From positions 1 to 42,060 of the forward strand of contig NZ_JAGPOX010000081.1 in assembly GCF_019038435.1 (NCBI RefSeq): a stretch of DNA of 42,060 bases, in the 5' to 3' direction. Under the pieces are notes generated by a model that did no database searches, was not told the DNA's origin, and saw only the letters and a program-made list of their open reading frames with translations. Positions 15,314 through 23,727 of this stretch are shown here, one piece after another. Both the position numbers and the translations under genes were made by a program. The stretch comes from Nocardia alni (GTDB lineage Bacteria; Actinomycetota; Actinomycetes; Mycobacteriales; Mycobacteriaceae). Position 1 is the first letter of the stretch. Every line of letters begins with the position of its first letter.

Positions 15314-17167
15314 ATGCCGATGGGTTCGGATCCCACCGCGGTGCCGGAGTTTGCCGCGTGGCGTAACGGCGTGGCCGGGGTATTGGCCAAGGCCCGTCGC
15401 GTCGAGCCGGCCGAGTTGGGCGACGAGCCCGAGCGGCTGCTCGATACGTCCACATATGACGGCCTGACGATCGCGCCACTATATACCCGCCGTGACGAAC
15501 TGCCCGAACCTTCGCTGCCGGGTGAGTACCCGTTCGTCCGCGGCACGGATCCCGTCCGCGATGTGCACCGCGGCTGGTACGTGACCGCACGGTTCGAGGG
15601 TTCCGACGCCGCCGCGGTGAACGAGGAGATCCTCGCCGGGCTGGAGAACGGCGTCGGCTCGGTGTGGCTGTGCGTCGGTGAGCGGGGCGTCCCGGCCGAG
15701 GAACTGCCGCGCGCGCTCCAGGGGCTGCTCCTCGAGCTCGCGCCGCTCGCGCTGGACGCCGGCGCGGATGCGAGTGTGGCCGCGGCGCAGCTGTTCTCGG
15801 TCCTCGACGGATACGAGACCGCCGATCGCGCCGACATCCGAGTCTCGCTCGGACTGACTCCGCTGACCAGCCGCTTCAACGGCGCCTCGCACGCCGACCT
15901 GGATACCGCGGTGCGCGTCGCGCAGGAGGCGGTCGCTCGCCCGGAAACCGTACGCGCCCTGACGGTCTGCGGTGTCGCCCTGCACAACGCGGGCGCGTCC
16001 GACGCCCAGGAACTCGGCGCGGCCGTGGCCGCCGGGCTCGAATACCTGCGCCTGCTCACCGAGGCGGGCGTGGATGTCGCCGATGCCTTGGGGCAGGTGG
16101 TTTTCCGCTTCGCCGCGACGGACGATCAGTTCGCCACGATCGCGAAATTCCGTGCCGGACGCCGCCTCTGGGCTCGGGTCGCGCACCAGTTGGGCGCGCC
16201 GGAGTTCGGCGACGCCCCGCAGTGGGCGGTCACCTCGGCGGCGATGATGAGCCAGCGCGATCCGTGGGTGAACATGCTGCGCACCACCCTGGCCGCGTTC
16301 GGCGCGGGCGTCGGCGGCGCGGACTTCGTCACCGTGCTGCCCTTCGACTCGGCCCTGCCGCCGGGCGAACTCGAGGTGTCGCAGGCGTTTTCGCAGCGGA
16401 TGGCGCGCAACACCCAGTTGCTGCTGCTCGAGGAGTCGCATCTGGGTCACGTGCGCGACCCCGGAGCGGGCTCCTGGTACGTGGAGAGCGCGACCGACGC
16501 CCTCGCCGAGAAGGCGTGGGAGTTCATGCAGGAGTTGGAGTCCACGGGCGGCTTCCGTGCCGCGCTGGACTCGGGCCTGCTCGCCGAACGGGTCGAGGCG
16601 ACCCGTGTGCAGCGCGATCGCGATGTGGCACACCGCAAGACGGCCGTCACCGGAGTCAACGAATTCCCGAACCTGGCCGAGAAGCCGCTGTCCGAGGCCG
16701 CTCGCGAGCCTGGTGGGATCGCCCGCTACGGCGCCGCCTTCGAGCAGTTGCGGAACCGGTCCGACGCGTACCTGGCCGCTCGCGGGATGCGGCCCAAGGC
16801 GCTGCTGGTGCCGCTGGGACCGGTCGCCGAGAACAACGTGCGGGTCACCTTCACCGCCAACGTGCTGGCCTCCGGCGGCATCGAGACGATCAACCCGGGC
16901 GCCCTGGACATCGCCGGAATCGGTGGCGCGGCAAGCGAATCAGGTGTTCAGATCGCCGTGCTGTGCGGTACCGACGCGCGCTACACCGCCGAGGCGGCCG
17001 CAGCCGTGGAGCAGTTGCGCAGCGCCGGGGTGGCCACGGTGCTGCTGGCCGGACCGGAGAAGGCGGTGGCCGAACTGTCCGGCACGCAGCGACCGGACGG
17101 ATTCCTCACTGCCAAGATGGACGCGGTCGCAGCCCTGTCGGATCTGCTGGAAGAGCTGGGAGCATAG
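15314..17167 (+). CDS. mutA: Methylmalonyl-CoA mutase small subunit
   Basis: This is the beta (small) subunit of the adenosylcobalamin-dependent mutase that interconverts methylmalonyl-CoA and succinyl-CoA in propionate metabolism. About 617 residues cover the TIM-barrel part and a degenerate C-terminal domain. The barrel shows GTDPVRDVHRGWYV near residue 80 and RMARNTQLLLLEESHLGHV. As expected for this subunit, the cobalamin-binding DxHxxG motif is missing at the C-terminus. The ATG at 15314 follows GAAGAGG; a GTG at 15272 would add 14 residues. The stop is 2 bp before mutB. Confidence 0.95.
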   Translation: MPMGSDPTAVPEFAAWRNGVAGVLAKARRVEPAELGDEPERLLDTSTYDGLTIAPLYTRRDELPEPSLPGEYPFVRGTDPVRDVHRGWYVTARFEGSDAAAVNEEILAGLENGVGSVWLCVGERGVPAEELPRALQGLLLELAPLALDAGADASVAAAQLFSVLDGYETADRADIRVSLGLTPLTSRFNGASHADLDTAVRVAQEAVARPETVRALTVCGVALHNAGASDAQELGAAVAAGLEYLRLLTEAGVDVADALGQVVFRFAATDDQFATIAKFRAGRRLWARVAHQLGAPEFGDAPQWAVTSAAMMSQRDPWVNMLRTTLAAFGAGVGGADFVTVLPFDSALPPGELEVSQAFSQRMARNTQLLLLEESHLGHVRDPGAGSWYVESATDALAEKAWEFMQELESTGGFRAALDSGLLAERVEATRVQRDRDVAHRKTAVTGVNEFPNLAEKPLSEAAREPGGIARYGAAFEQLRNRSDAYLAARGMRPKALLVPLGPVAENNVRVTFTANVLASGGIETINPGALDIAGIGGAASESGVQIAVLCGTDARYTAEAAAAVEQLRSAGVATVLLAGPEKAVAELSGTQRPDGFLTAKMDAVAALSDLLEELGA

Positions 17168-17169
17168 AG

Positions 17170-19425
17170 ATGACCAGTGATATCAACCACCTGATCGGTA
17201 GTTTCGCCGATGTTCCGCTGGGTGATCACCCGACCGCACCGGTCGACGCCGAGCAGGTGACGCGGTTCGTGCGGACGGCCGCCGAGGCGAACGACTACGC
17301 ACCGGAACAGCTGATCTGGGCCACCCCCGAAGGCATCGACGTGCCACCGGTTTTCACCAAGGCCGACAGGGACGGCGTTGTCGCCGAGGGATATCCGCTG
17401 GACAGCGTGCCGGGCATCGCGCCGTTCGTGCGCGGGCCGTATCCGACCATGTACGTCAACCAGCCGTGGACGATCCGCCAGTACGCGGGCTTCTCCACCG
17501 CCGCGGACTCCAACGCCTTCTACCGCCGCAACCTGGCCGGCGGCCAGAAGGGTCTGTCGGTGGCGTTCGATTTGGCCACCCACCGCGGCTACGACTCCGA
17601 TCACCCGCGCGTGACCGGTGACGTCGGCATGGCGGGGGTGGCGATCGACTCGATCCTGGACATGCGGGAGTTGTTCGATCAGATTCCGCTGGACCAGGTC
17701 TCGGTGTCGATGACCATGAACGGCGCGGTGCTGCCGATCCTGGCGCTGTACGTGGTGGCCGCGGAGGAACAGGGCGTCAAGCCCGAACAGCTGGCCGGAA
17801 CGATTCAGAACGACATTCTGAAGGAGTTCATGGTCCGCAACACCTACATCTATCCGCCCGAGCCCTCGATGCGGATCATCTCGGATATTTTCGCCTACAC
17901 CTCGGCGCGCATGCCCAAGTTCAACTCGATCTCGATCTCCGGCTACCACATCCAAGAGGCCGGTGCCACAGCGGATCTGGAGTTGGCGTACACCCTGGCC
18001 GACGGTGTCGAGTACATCAAGGCGGGCCTGGCCGCGGGCATGGAGGTCGACAAGTTCGCCCCGCGCCTGTCGTTCTTCTGGGCCATCGGCATGAACTTCT
18101 TCATGGAGGTCGCCAAGATGCGGGCGGGCCGGCTGCTCTGGAGCGAGCTGGTCGCCGAGTTCGCGCCCAAGAACGCCAAATCCCTTGCCCTGCGCACCCA
18201 TTCGCAGACCTCCGGCTGGTCGCTGACCGCGCAGGACGTGTACAACAACGTGGCCCGCACCTGTGTCGAGGCGATGGCCGCCACGCAGGGGCACACCCAG
18301 TCGCTGCACACCAACGCTCTCGACGAGGCCCTGGCGCTGCCGACGGACTTCTCCGCGCGTATCGCCCGCAACACCCAGCTGCTGCTTCAGCAGGAGTCGA
18401 ACACCACGCGACCCGCCGACCCGTGGGGCGGCTCCTACTATGTGGAATGGCTGACCCATCAGCTGGCTCAGCGCGCCCGCGCCCACATCGCCGAGGTGCA
18501 GGCGCACGGCGGTATGGCACAGGCGATTTCGGAGGGCATCCCGAAGCTGCGCATCGAGGAGGCCGCCGCCCGCACCCAGGCGCGCATCGACACCGGGCAG
18601 CAGCCGGTGATCGGGGTCAACAAGTATCAGGTCACCGAGGACACCCCGGTCGAGGTGCTCAAGGTCGAGAACTCGCGGGTGCGTTCGGAGCAGAACGAGA
18701 AACTCCGTCGCCTGCGCGCCGACCGGGATGCCGGTGAGGTGGAGCGCGCGCTCGCCGAATTGACCAGGGCCGCAGCTTCGTCCGGGGGCGGCATGGACAA
18801 CAACCTGCTCGCGCTGGCCATCGACGCCGCGCGCGCCAAGGCCACCGTCGGTGAGATCTCCGACGCGCTGGAGAAGGTGTACGGCCGGCATCAGGCCGAG
18901 ATCCGCACGCTCTCGGGCGTCTACCGCGAGGAGGCCGGGAAGGTGACGAATATCAGCCGGGCCATGGAGTTGGTCGAGGAATTCGCCGCCGCCGAGGGTC
19001 GTCGCCCCCGCATCCTGATTTGCAAGATGGGTCAGGACGGCCACGACCGCGGCCAGAAGGTGATCGCCACGGCCTTCGCCGACCTCGGCATGGACGTCGA
19101 CGTGGGCCCGCTGTTCCAGACCCCCGAGGAGGTCGCGCAGCAGGCGGCCGACAACGACGTGCACATCGTCGGTGTGTCCTCGCTGGCCGCCGGCCACCTC
19201 ACGCTGGTGCCCGCCCTGCGCCAGGCGCTGGCCGATGCCGGCCGCCCCGACATCATGGTCGTGGTCGGCGGCGTCATCCCGCCCGGCGACTTCGACGAGC
19301 TGTACGAAGCGGGCGCGGCCGCCATCTTCGCCCCAGGCACGGTCATCGCCGACGCCGCCGTCGACCTGTTGCAGAAACTGGCCGCCGACCTTGGCCACGA
19401 GATCGGCCCTGGCACGGCCGAATGA
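17170..19425 (+). CDS. mutB: Methylmalonyl-CoA mutase large subunit
   Basis: This 751-residue catalytic alpha subunit forms a heterodimer with MutA. The substrate barrel has PFVRGPYPTMYVNQPWTIRQ at about residues 80-100 with the conserved Tyr and Arg contacts, and the NTQLLLQQESN segment. The C-terminal cobalamin domain contains DGHDRG with the His that replaces dimethylbenzimidazole at the cobalt, then GVSSLAAGH. The long frame begins at 16222 inside mutA, but ATG 17170 gives the normal length and N-terminus. The stop overlaps the meaB start (ATGA, 19422-19425). Confidence 0.97.
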   Translation: MTSDINHLIGSFADVPLGDHPTAPVDAEQVTRFVRTAAEANDYAPEQLIWATPEGIDVPPVFTKADRDGVVAEGYPLDSVPGIAPFVRGPYPTMYVNQPWTIRQYAGFSTAADSNAFYRRNLAGGQKGLSVAFDLATHRGYDSDHPRVTGDVGMAGVAIDSILDMRELFDQIPLDQVSVSMTMNGAVLPILALYVVAAEEQGVKPEQLAGTIQNDILKEFMVRNTYIYPPEPSMRIISDIFAYTSARMPKFNSISISGYHIQEAGATADLELAYTLADGVEYIKAGLAAGMEVDKFAPRLSFFWAIGMNFFMEVAKMRAGRLLWSELVAEFAPKNAKSLALRTHSQTSGWSLTAQDVYNNVARTCVEAMAATQGHTQSLHTNALDEALALPTDFSARIARNTQLLLQQESNTTRPADPWGGSYYVEWLTHQLAQRARAHIAEVQAHGGMAQAISEGIPKLRIEEAAARTQARIDTGQQPVIGVNKYQVTEDTPVEVLKVENSRVRSEQNEKLRRLRADRDAGEVERALAELTRAAASSGGGMDNNLLALAIDAARAKATVGEISDALEKVYGRHQAEIRTLSGVYREEAGKVTNISRAMELVEEFAAAEGRRPRILICKMGQDGHDRGQKVIATAFADLGMDVDVGPLFQTPEEVAQQAADNDVHIVGVSSLAAGHLTLVPALRQALADAGRPDIMVVVGGVIPPGDFDELYEAGAAAIFAPGTVIADAAVDLLQKLAADLGHEIGPGTAE

Positions 19426-20567
19426 CCACCCCCGAACCGAATGGTGGTGACCCGAAGTCCGTCGCATCGACTGCGGGTCACCACCATTCGCCCCCCTCCG
19501 CTGCCGAGCATTCACGGTTGAGCTCGGTGGCGGGAGTCGCGTCCGCAGCCGGCAACCGGCCGCGGAACGCGGTGCCGGGGCAACGCCGGACGATCGACGT
19601 GGACGAGCTTGCCGAGGCGGTGCGTAAGGGGCAGCGGGCCGGGCTGGCGCGCGCGATCACGCTGGTGGAATCGACGCGGGCCGATCATCGGGAGCTGGCG
19701 CAGCGGTTGTTGCTGGAGGTCGGGGGCGAGGGGGCCGAGGGGTCGAATCGTGTTGGTATCACCGGGGTTCCGGGTGTGGGGAAGTCGACGTTCATCGATG
19801 CGCTGGGGATGTATCTGATCGGTCAGGGGCATCGGGTCGCGGTGCTGGCGGTGGATCCGTCGTCCACGCGCACGGGCGGGTCGATCCTGGGCGACAAGAC
19901 CCGCATGGCACGGCTGTCGGTGGAGCGCGACGCGTTCATCCGTCCCTCGCCGACCGCGGGCACGCTCGGCGGCGTGGCCCGGGCCACCCGCGAGACGATC
20001 GTGCTGCTCGAGGCCGCCGGATACGACGTGGTGCTGGTCGAGACCGTCGGCGTAGGCCAATCCGAGGTCACCGTCGCCAATATGGTCGACGTGTTCTGCT
20101 TCCTGACCCTGGCCCGCACCGGAGACCAGTTGCAGGGTATCAAGAAGGGCGTACTCGAACTGGCCGACCTGGTCGCGGTCAACAAGGCCGACGGCCGCCA
20201 CGAAATAGAAGCCAAGGCCGCCGCCCGCGAACTCCAGGGCGCCATGCGCCTGATCCACCCCCGCGACTCCCTCTGGCGCCCACCGGTCCTCACCATGAGC
20301 GGCCTGAACGGCACCGGCCTGGACACCTTCTGGGACGTAGTCCTGAAACACCGCCAAGTCCTCACCGACGCAGGCGAATTCGCCGAAAAGCGCCGCCGCC
20401 AACAGGTCGACTGGACCTGGACCATGGTCCACGACCAACTCCTGCGCCGCCTGACCGAAAGCCCGAGCGTCAAATCCATCCGCGCCGAGGTGGAATCCCA
20501 AGTTCGCGACGGCTCCCTCACCCCGGCCCTCGCCGCCCAGGAAATCCTGCGCGCCTTCGACGCCTGA
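19422..20567 (+). CDS. meaB: Methylmalonyl-CoA mutase-protecting G-protein chaperone
   Basis: MeaB is the GTPase chaperone that loads and protects the mutase cobalamin cofactor. The protein has 381 residues. The P-loop is GVPGVGKST at 115-123, with the switch region AVDPSSTRTGGSILGDKTRM, the metal-binding segment ETVGVGQSE and base specificity NKADG. A C-terminal dimerisation region follows. About 58 residues precede the first conserved helix (VDELAEAVRKGQRAG); they are low-complexity and are encoded in part by a perfect 15-bp inverted repeat. The gene is translationally coupled to mutB. Confidence 0.95.
   Translation: MTTPEPNGGDPKSVASTAGHHHSPPSAAEHSRLSSVAGVASAAGNRPRNAVPGQRRTIDVDELAEAVRKGQRAGLARAITLVESTRADHRELAQRLLLEVGGEGAEGSNRVGITGVPGVGKSTFIDALGMYLIGQGHRVAVLAVDPSSTRTGGSILGDKTRMARLSVERDAFIRPSPTAGTLGGVARATRETIVLLEAAGYDVVLVETVGVGQSEVTVANMVDVFCFLTLARTGDQLQGIKKGVLELADLVAVNKADGRHEIEAKAAARELQGAMRLIHPRDSLWRPPVLTMSGLNGTGLDTFWDVVLKHRQVLTDAGEFAEKRRRQQVDWTWTMVHDQLLRRLTESPSVKSIRAEVESQVRDGSLTPALAAQEILRAFDA
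19440..19488. repeat. 15-bp perfect inverted repeat inside the meaB reading frame
   Basis: AATGGTGGTGACCCG (19440-19454) and its exact reverse complement CGGGTCACCACCATT (19474-19488) enclose 19 nt. It lies in codons 7-23 of meaB and encodes NGGDPKSVASTAGHHH, outside the conserved GTPase fold. It could fold as an mRNA hairpin near the start codon or be an inserted palindromic element. Confidence 0.9.
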
Positions 20568-20677
20568 TACGACTGTCAACCAAGGTTTTCGCATGTGTAC
20601 AACGGCTGATGCGGTCGTGTCCTGAACCCTCCGTGCGCCTCGACCGACAGAATCGGCCGAGGTGACACCCTGAATGC
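20568..20677. other. Short spacer downstream of meaB
   Basis: No gene or clear terminator is visible. GC content falls visibly from here to about 21170, compared with the mut operon. Confidence 0.3.
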
Positions 20678-20941
20678 TCAGCGCCTTATCGGGCGGGTTC
20701 GAATGGATTGATCAATGTCACGCCGCAATCGCGAAAGTCCTTTTGGTGTCCATGAGGTACTTCGTTCGTCTTCCCCGAATAAAACGTTTTCGCGCGAGAA
20801 GCTGTGTTTACGCTGCTCCACGATCTCTTCGAGGATCTCGGCGAATTCGTCACCGTAATCGCCGGCCAAGCCCGCGAGAGCATCCAGAAGACCGTCGTTG
20901 GCCCCTGGGAGTTTCCATCCCTTACCAATGTTCATGACCAC
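20678..20941 (-). CDS. Small hypothetical protein
   Basis: An 87-residue frame starts at GTG 20941 (or ATG 20935) behind GGGAGAG. The first 50 residues look like real protein: MNIGKGWKLPGAND, then acidic amphipathic helices (LLDALAGLAGDYGDEF, AEILEEIVEQRK). The remainder is basic. There is no domain I recognise. The opposite strand also has an open frame of the same length, but it is cysteine- and arginine-rich and has no start signal. Base composition is less GC-rich than the neighbours, which suggests acquisition. Confidence 0.45.
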   Translation of the reverse strand: MVMNIGKGWKLPGANDGLLDALAGLAGDYGDEFAEILEEIVEQRKHSFSRENVLFGEDERSTSWTPKGLSRLRRDIDQSIRTRPIRR

Positions 20942-21173
20942 TGTAACTCTCCCGATGTCGCGTGATTTGTGCTGACATCCGGCACCTTCTTGCCATGGAT
21001 GACGTTGTCACACATGACAGCTCGCTACTCGAGCACATCAAAAATTAGACCGATCCCCCGTCTCGCTGACAACAGACGATCGGTAATCTGTTGCCCGCCT
21101 AGATGCCTGACGTTCGCACAGCTTAGCCAGAAGTCGAAACAGTGCGCAAACCGCTATTCATGAGCCACGTGCC
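20942..21173. other. Non-coding, lower-GC spacer
   Basis: I see no gene. It contains the presumed promoter of the small minus-strand gene and the 3' end of the amidohydrolase transcript. Confidence 0.3.
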
Positions 21174-22106
21174 CTACATCCCGAATAGGTCGGCGGCGTT
21201 GTCGTGACAGGCGGCGCGGAGCCAGTCGTCGCCCAGGTCCAGGCGGTCCAAGGCGTAGAGGGCGTGGGCGTAGGAGTACGGAATGTTGGGGAAATCGCTG
21301 CCGAACAGGATGCGGTTGCCCAGGGTGCGCAGGCGAGGGAGGTCGGCGATGGGGAAAGGGACTTCGGCCTCGGAGAAGTCGGTGAAGCTCATGGTGGTGT
21401 CGAGGTAGGTGCGGGGGTACCGCTCGGCGAGGTCGAGGAACTCGGTGTAGTCGGGGCCGCCCATATGAGCGACGATCAGGCGCAGGCGGGGGAAGCGGTG
21501 GAGCAGTTCGGCTGTCGGGCCGGGACCGGTGAATTGTCCTGGGGCGGGGCCGGATCCGCAGTGGATGAGGACCGGAATCTCGGCGTCGGAGATGGCGGCC
21601 CACACCGGGTCGAGGAGTGGGTCGGCGGGGTGGAAGGCGCCGACCTGAATGTGCACCTTGAAGATTCGCGCCCCGGCGTCGATGGCTTTCCGCACGTAGT
21701 TCCCGGCGCTGGGCTCGGGGTAGAAGGTCGCGGTGTGCAGGCAGTCGGGGGTGCGCGCGGCGAAGTCGGCCGCCCAGTCGTTGAGCCAGGCCGCCATCTC
21801 CGGCTTGTGCGGATAGACCAGGGAGGTGAAAGCGCGAACACCGAAGTCGCGCAACGTCTTCAGACGAACCTGTTCGTCCTCGCGGTAGGCGATCGGCCAG
21901 GGCCGCCCGGTCAGCGGACCGGCCGAGTCGAAATACGCCCATACCTTGCGCATCACCCGCTCGGGCATGAAATGTGTGTGCACGTCGATGATGCCCTCGA
22001 GCCCGAGACGTTCCCTGAACTGACGGATGTAGGTGAGATCGTCGACACTGTCGACGCTCACGCTGCCACTGGGGTGATCTCCGCCGTCACCGGTTGTACC
22101 GCACAT
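21174..22106 (-). CDS. Amidohydrolase-2 family metal-dependent hydrolase
   Basis: This soluble TIM-barrel hydrolase has 310 residues from ATG 22106. Metal-site motifs are in order: IIDVHTHFMPERV (the paired His), KVHIQVG, VLIHCGSG, LIVAHMGG and the late GSDFP Asp. Amidohydro_2 members include decarboxylases and lactonases acting on aromatic or dicarboxylic acids; the substrate is unknown. The frame stays open to 22403, but that extension runs through the tRNA fragment and into the integrated element, so it is not coding. GTG 22061 is an alternative start. The gene ends up just beside the element's left junction, so its original upstream region may have been displaced. Confidence 0.83.
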   Translation of the reverse strand: MCGTTGDGGDHPSGSVSVDSVDDLTYIRQFRERLGLEGIIDVHTHFMPERVMRKVWAYFDSAGPLTGRPWPIAYREDEQVRLKTLRDFGVRAFTSLVYPHKPEMAAWLNDWAADFAARTPDCLHTATFYPEPSAGNYVRKAIDAGARIFKVHIQVGAFHPADPLLDPVWAAISDAEIPVLIHCGSGPAPGQFTGPGPTAELLHRFPRLRLIVAHMGGPDYTEFLDLAERYPRTYLDTTMSFTDFSEAEVPFPIADLPRLRTLGNRILFGSDFPNIPYSYAHALYALDRLDLGDDWLRAACHDNAADLFGM

Positions 22107-22168
22107 TGTCCAGACGGTACCCGGTACATCCCGGTGGATGTCCGCCGCCGTGGACAGGCGCGCACCGG

Positions 22169-22210
22169 TACTCCCGGCAGGGCTTGAACCTGCGACCGTC
22201 ACTGTATAAG
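22169..22210 (-). tRNA. 3' half of a split tRNA gene (anticodon UAU)
   Basis: Read on the minus strand, this gives the anticodon-loop sequence CTTATAC, the 3' anticodon strand AGTGA, variable loop CGGTC, a perfect T-arm (GCAGG, TTCAAGC, CCTGC), acceptor CGGGAGT and discriminator A; CCA is not encoded. It ends at the element core. Joined to the other half at 37003-37041 it makes a 74-nt cloverleaf with a GCTCCTG/CGGGAGT acceptor stem. As it stands, the tRNA cannot be made. Confidence 0.75.
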
Positions 22211-22211
22211 A
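22204..22211. repeat. Left attachment core (attL)
   Basis: GTATAAGA, identical to 37003-37010. The bases on either side differ between the two copies, so the identity is exactly 8 bp. It covers the anticodon loop of the split tRNA. Confidence 0.78.
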
Positions 22212-22245
22212 CCAGCGGTCCGCGGTTCGATCCCGCGTGCGCCCA
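22204..22245 (+). other. Second tRNA 3'-half-like sequence carried on the element's left end
   Basis: On the plus strand, just inside the left core, there is a perfect T-arm (CGCGG, TTCGATC, CCGCG) followed by TGCGCCC and A, like the 3' end of a tRNA with a 5' acceptor GGGCGCA. No matching 5' half exists in the window. It suggests that the element arm derives from another tRNA gene, an ancestral attachment site. Confidence 0.55.
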
Positions 22246-22300
22246 CTCTTGTCAGCCCTGTCGAGGCTGTCTGCTATGGGGTGGGTACTGGGGGAGTGTT

Positions 22301-22864
22301 GTGACGAATGACAGTTTCGGCGCAGTTCCACTGGCAGAAGTGGTTCTTGTAGGTCAATCGTATGATCTGTTGACCGTGGCCGAGCGTGACGCGGTCGAGG
22401 CATATGCGCTCGGTGGGTATGAACGAGTTAATCAGGCCATGCGTGGGCAGATTGCGATGACAGCGGAGCTCGAGCGCCGGATCGCTCGGATACGGTCGGG
22501 CCTGCGTAAGTACCCGCTGCCTGCGATGGTACGAGTCACTCGCGAGACCGACGCGGCGATCTACGGCATCGTCGATGAGGCATCGGCGAGAGCGCTGATC
22601 GACGCGGAGTTCCAGGAAGCTGGATTTCTTTCGACCAGCGGTTCGGCCAGCCCGCCGCATTCGACTCGGCATACGAATCCGGTGATTCTCGAACTGGTGG
22701 TTCCCAAGGGCACGCCTGCGCTTCGTCTGGGTGAACTGGCCGAGTTCCGGTTGGAGCGTGAGGTGCTCGTCGTCGACGCGCGGAGCTATTTCGTAGTCGG
22801 CGTGACCTTCGACGCGGCGCGTACGATGTGGCATATTCGTGCGATCGTGAGGGAGGGCCAGTAG
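22301..22864 (+). CDS. ADP-ribosyltransferase-like protein (R-S-E type)
   Basis: A 187-residue soluble protein starts at GTG 22301 behind GGGGAG. It follows the plan of exoenzyme-type mono-ADP-ribosyltransferases: helical start LTVAERDAVEAYALGGYERVNQAMRG, a candidate catalytic Arg in MVRVTRET (about residue 77), the STS motif in GFLSTSGSA (about residues 108-115), and a C-terminal ExE in LEREVLVV (about residue 153). These enzymes transfer ADP-ribose from NAD to a protein or nucleic acid target. No signal peptide is visible, so it would act in the cell or be delivered by an unknown route. It overlaps the next small gene by 1 bp. It is the first gene inside the element's left junction. Confidence 0.7.
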   Translation: MTNDSFGAVPLAEVVLVGQSYDLLTVAERDAVEAYALGGYERVNQAMRGQIAMTAELERRIARIRSGLRKYPLPAMVRVTRETDAAIYGIVDEASARALIDAEFQEAGFLSTSGSASPPHSTRHTNPVILELVVPKGTPALRLGELAEFRLEREVLVVDARSYFVVGVTFDAARTMWHIRAIVREGQ

Positions 22865-23016
22865 TGAGTGCGCTGACTGACGATGTGTTGCACCCGGTAA
22901 GGGTGCCGTTGTCGCCTGAACAGGTTCAGGCTCATCGCCGTTGGGCCGAGCAGATCCTCGGACAGCAACTGCCCCCGAGCGGCACTGCTATCGAGACTGT
23001 CCAGCGCGATCAGTAG
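22864..23016 (+). CDS. 50-residue partner ORF of the ADP-ribosyltransferase-like gene
   Basis: GTG 22864 overlaps the preceding TAG (TAGTG), a tight coupling. The product is hydrophilic and helical (LSPEQVQAHRRWAEQILGQQ). I do not recognise it. The arrangement could be a toxin with a small neutraliser, but the order toxin then partner and the lack of a known family make this only a suggestion. It ends where the decayed recombinase begins. Confidence 0.5.
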   Translation: MSALTDDVLHPVRVPLSPEQVQAHRRWAEQILGQQLPPSGTAIETVQRDQ

Positions 23017-23019
23017 CTG

Positions 23020-23727
23020 CGGAAGGAACTCCTTCATCGGGCTGTACTAATCGATGTAGTACGGGTTCTTGAGCATTCAGTGCAGAGTTGTAGCAGAGAC
23101 CGGACGCCCACCGCGCCATCGTGGGGTAGGGGTGCAGGTGAGGCCGAGGTCTGCCATGGTCGTTTCGAGTTTTCCATGCTGTATTTGCCGGTTGCGTACA
23201 GCTCCCACGCGAGGACGACCAGGGGAGCGCGGTCCTCATCTACCTGGACGGTGTTCACCTGTACGCCCTCGATGTTGATGCGGGCGTTGATGTATCCGAG
23301 TTTGGCGCGTCCGGTGATCGCGGCCATCATGTCGGCGTAGATGCCTTTCGCCGAAGTCTTCTCGGGCCGAGATCAGCTTCACGCCCATCAGCTCGAGCTA
23401 GCGGGTCGTGATCGCGGCATCGACGTAATTTCGGAAGGCGGGCGATCGGGCATAGACGATGACGTACTTGATCTGCGGGTTGTCCCGCAGATAGGCCATC
23501 ATCGCGTGGAAGGCTGGGCGTTTCTCGATGGTCTTGGCGGAGATACCGGGCTCGACGAACTACTTGACGATGCGGGCGGGCAAGGAATCGGCGCGTCCGT
23601 CGACTACCTTGCGCTGCGTGTCGATCGAGTGGCCGTCCGGATCGAGGTCGATGACAGTGTTCAGCTGCTTCTTGTCCGAAACGCGTAGATAGGCGACTGC
23701 GAGTTCCAGGATGAGGGGAGCTTTCAT
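23020..23727 (-). pseudogene. Decayed serine (resolvase-type) recombinase
   Basis: From ATG 23727 the minus strand reads MKAPLILELAVAYLRVSDKK, with the catalytic Ser in YLRVS, then HSIDTQRKVVDGRADSLPA. A TAG interrupts after ARIVK, another TAG interrupts after AAITTR, and a frameshift follows EDFGE. The text continues in other frames with GRAKLGYINARINIEGVQV, RAPLVVLAWELYATGKYSM and LKNPYYID. A conserved stretch is deleted between ADMMAAITG and RAKLGYIN, where intact homologues have about 30 more residues. It is a dead integrase, and the likely former motor of this element. Confidence 0.85.

Noticed and set aside
16222..17169. Long in-frame upstream extension of mutB
   Set aside because: It lies inside mutA in another frame and is Arg/Gly-rich. 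ATG 17170 gives the normal MutB N-terminus and a 2-bp gap to mutA.
20674..20937. Plus-strand frame opposite the small minus-strand gene
   Set aside because: No ribosome-binding site, and a composition typical of antisense shadow.
22204..22245. A complete plus-strand tRNA gene at the left junction
   Set aside because: Only the T-arm and 3' acceptor are present; no D-arm or 5' acceptor GGGCGCA precedes it.
22107..22403. Long N-terminal extension of the amidohydrolase
   Set aside because: It reads through the tRNA fragment and the element junction and has no amidohydrolase features.
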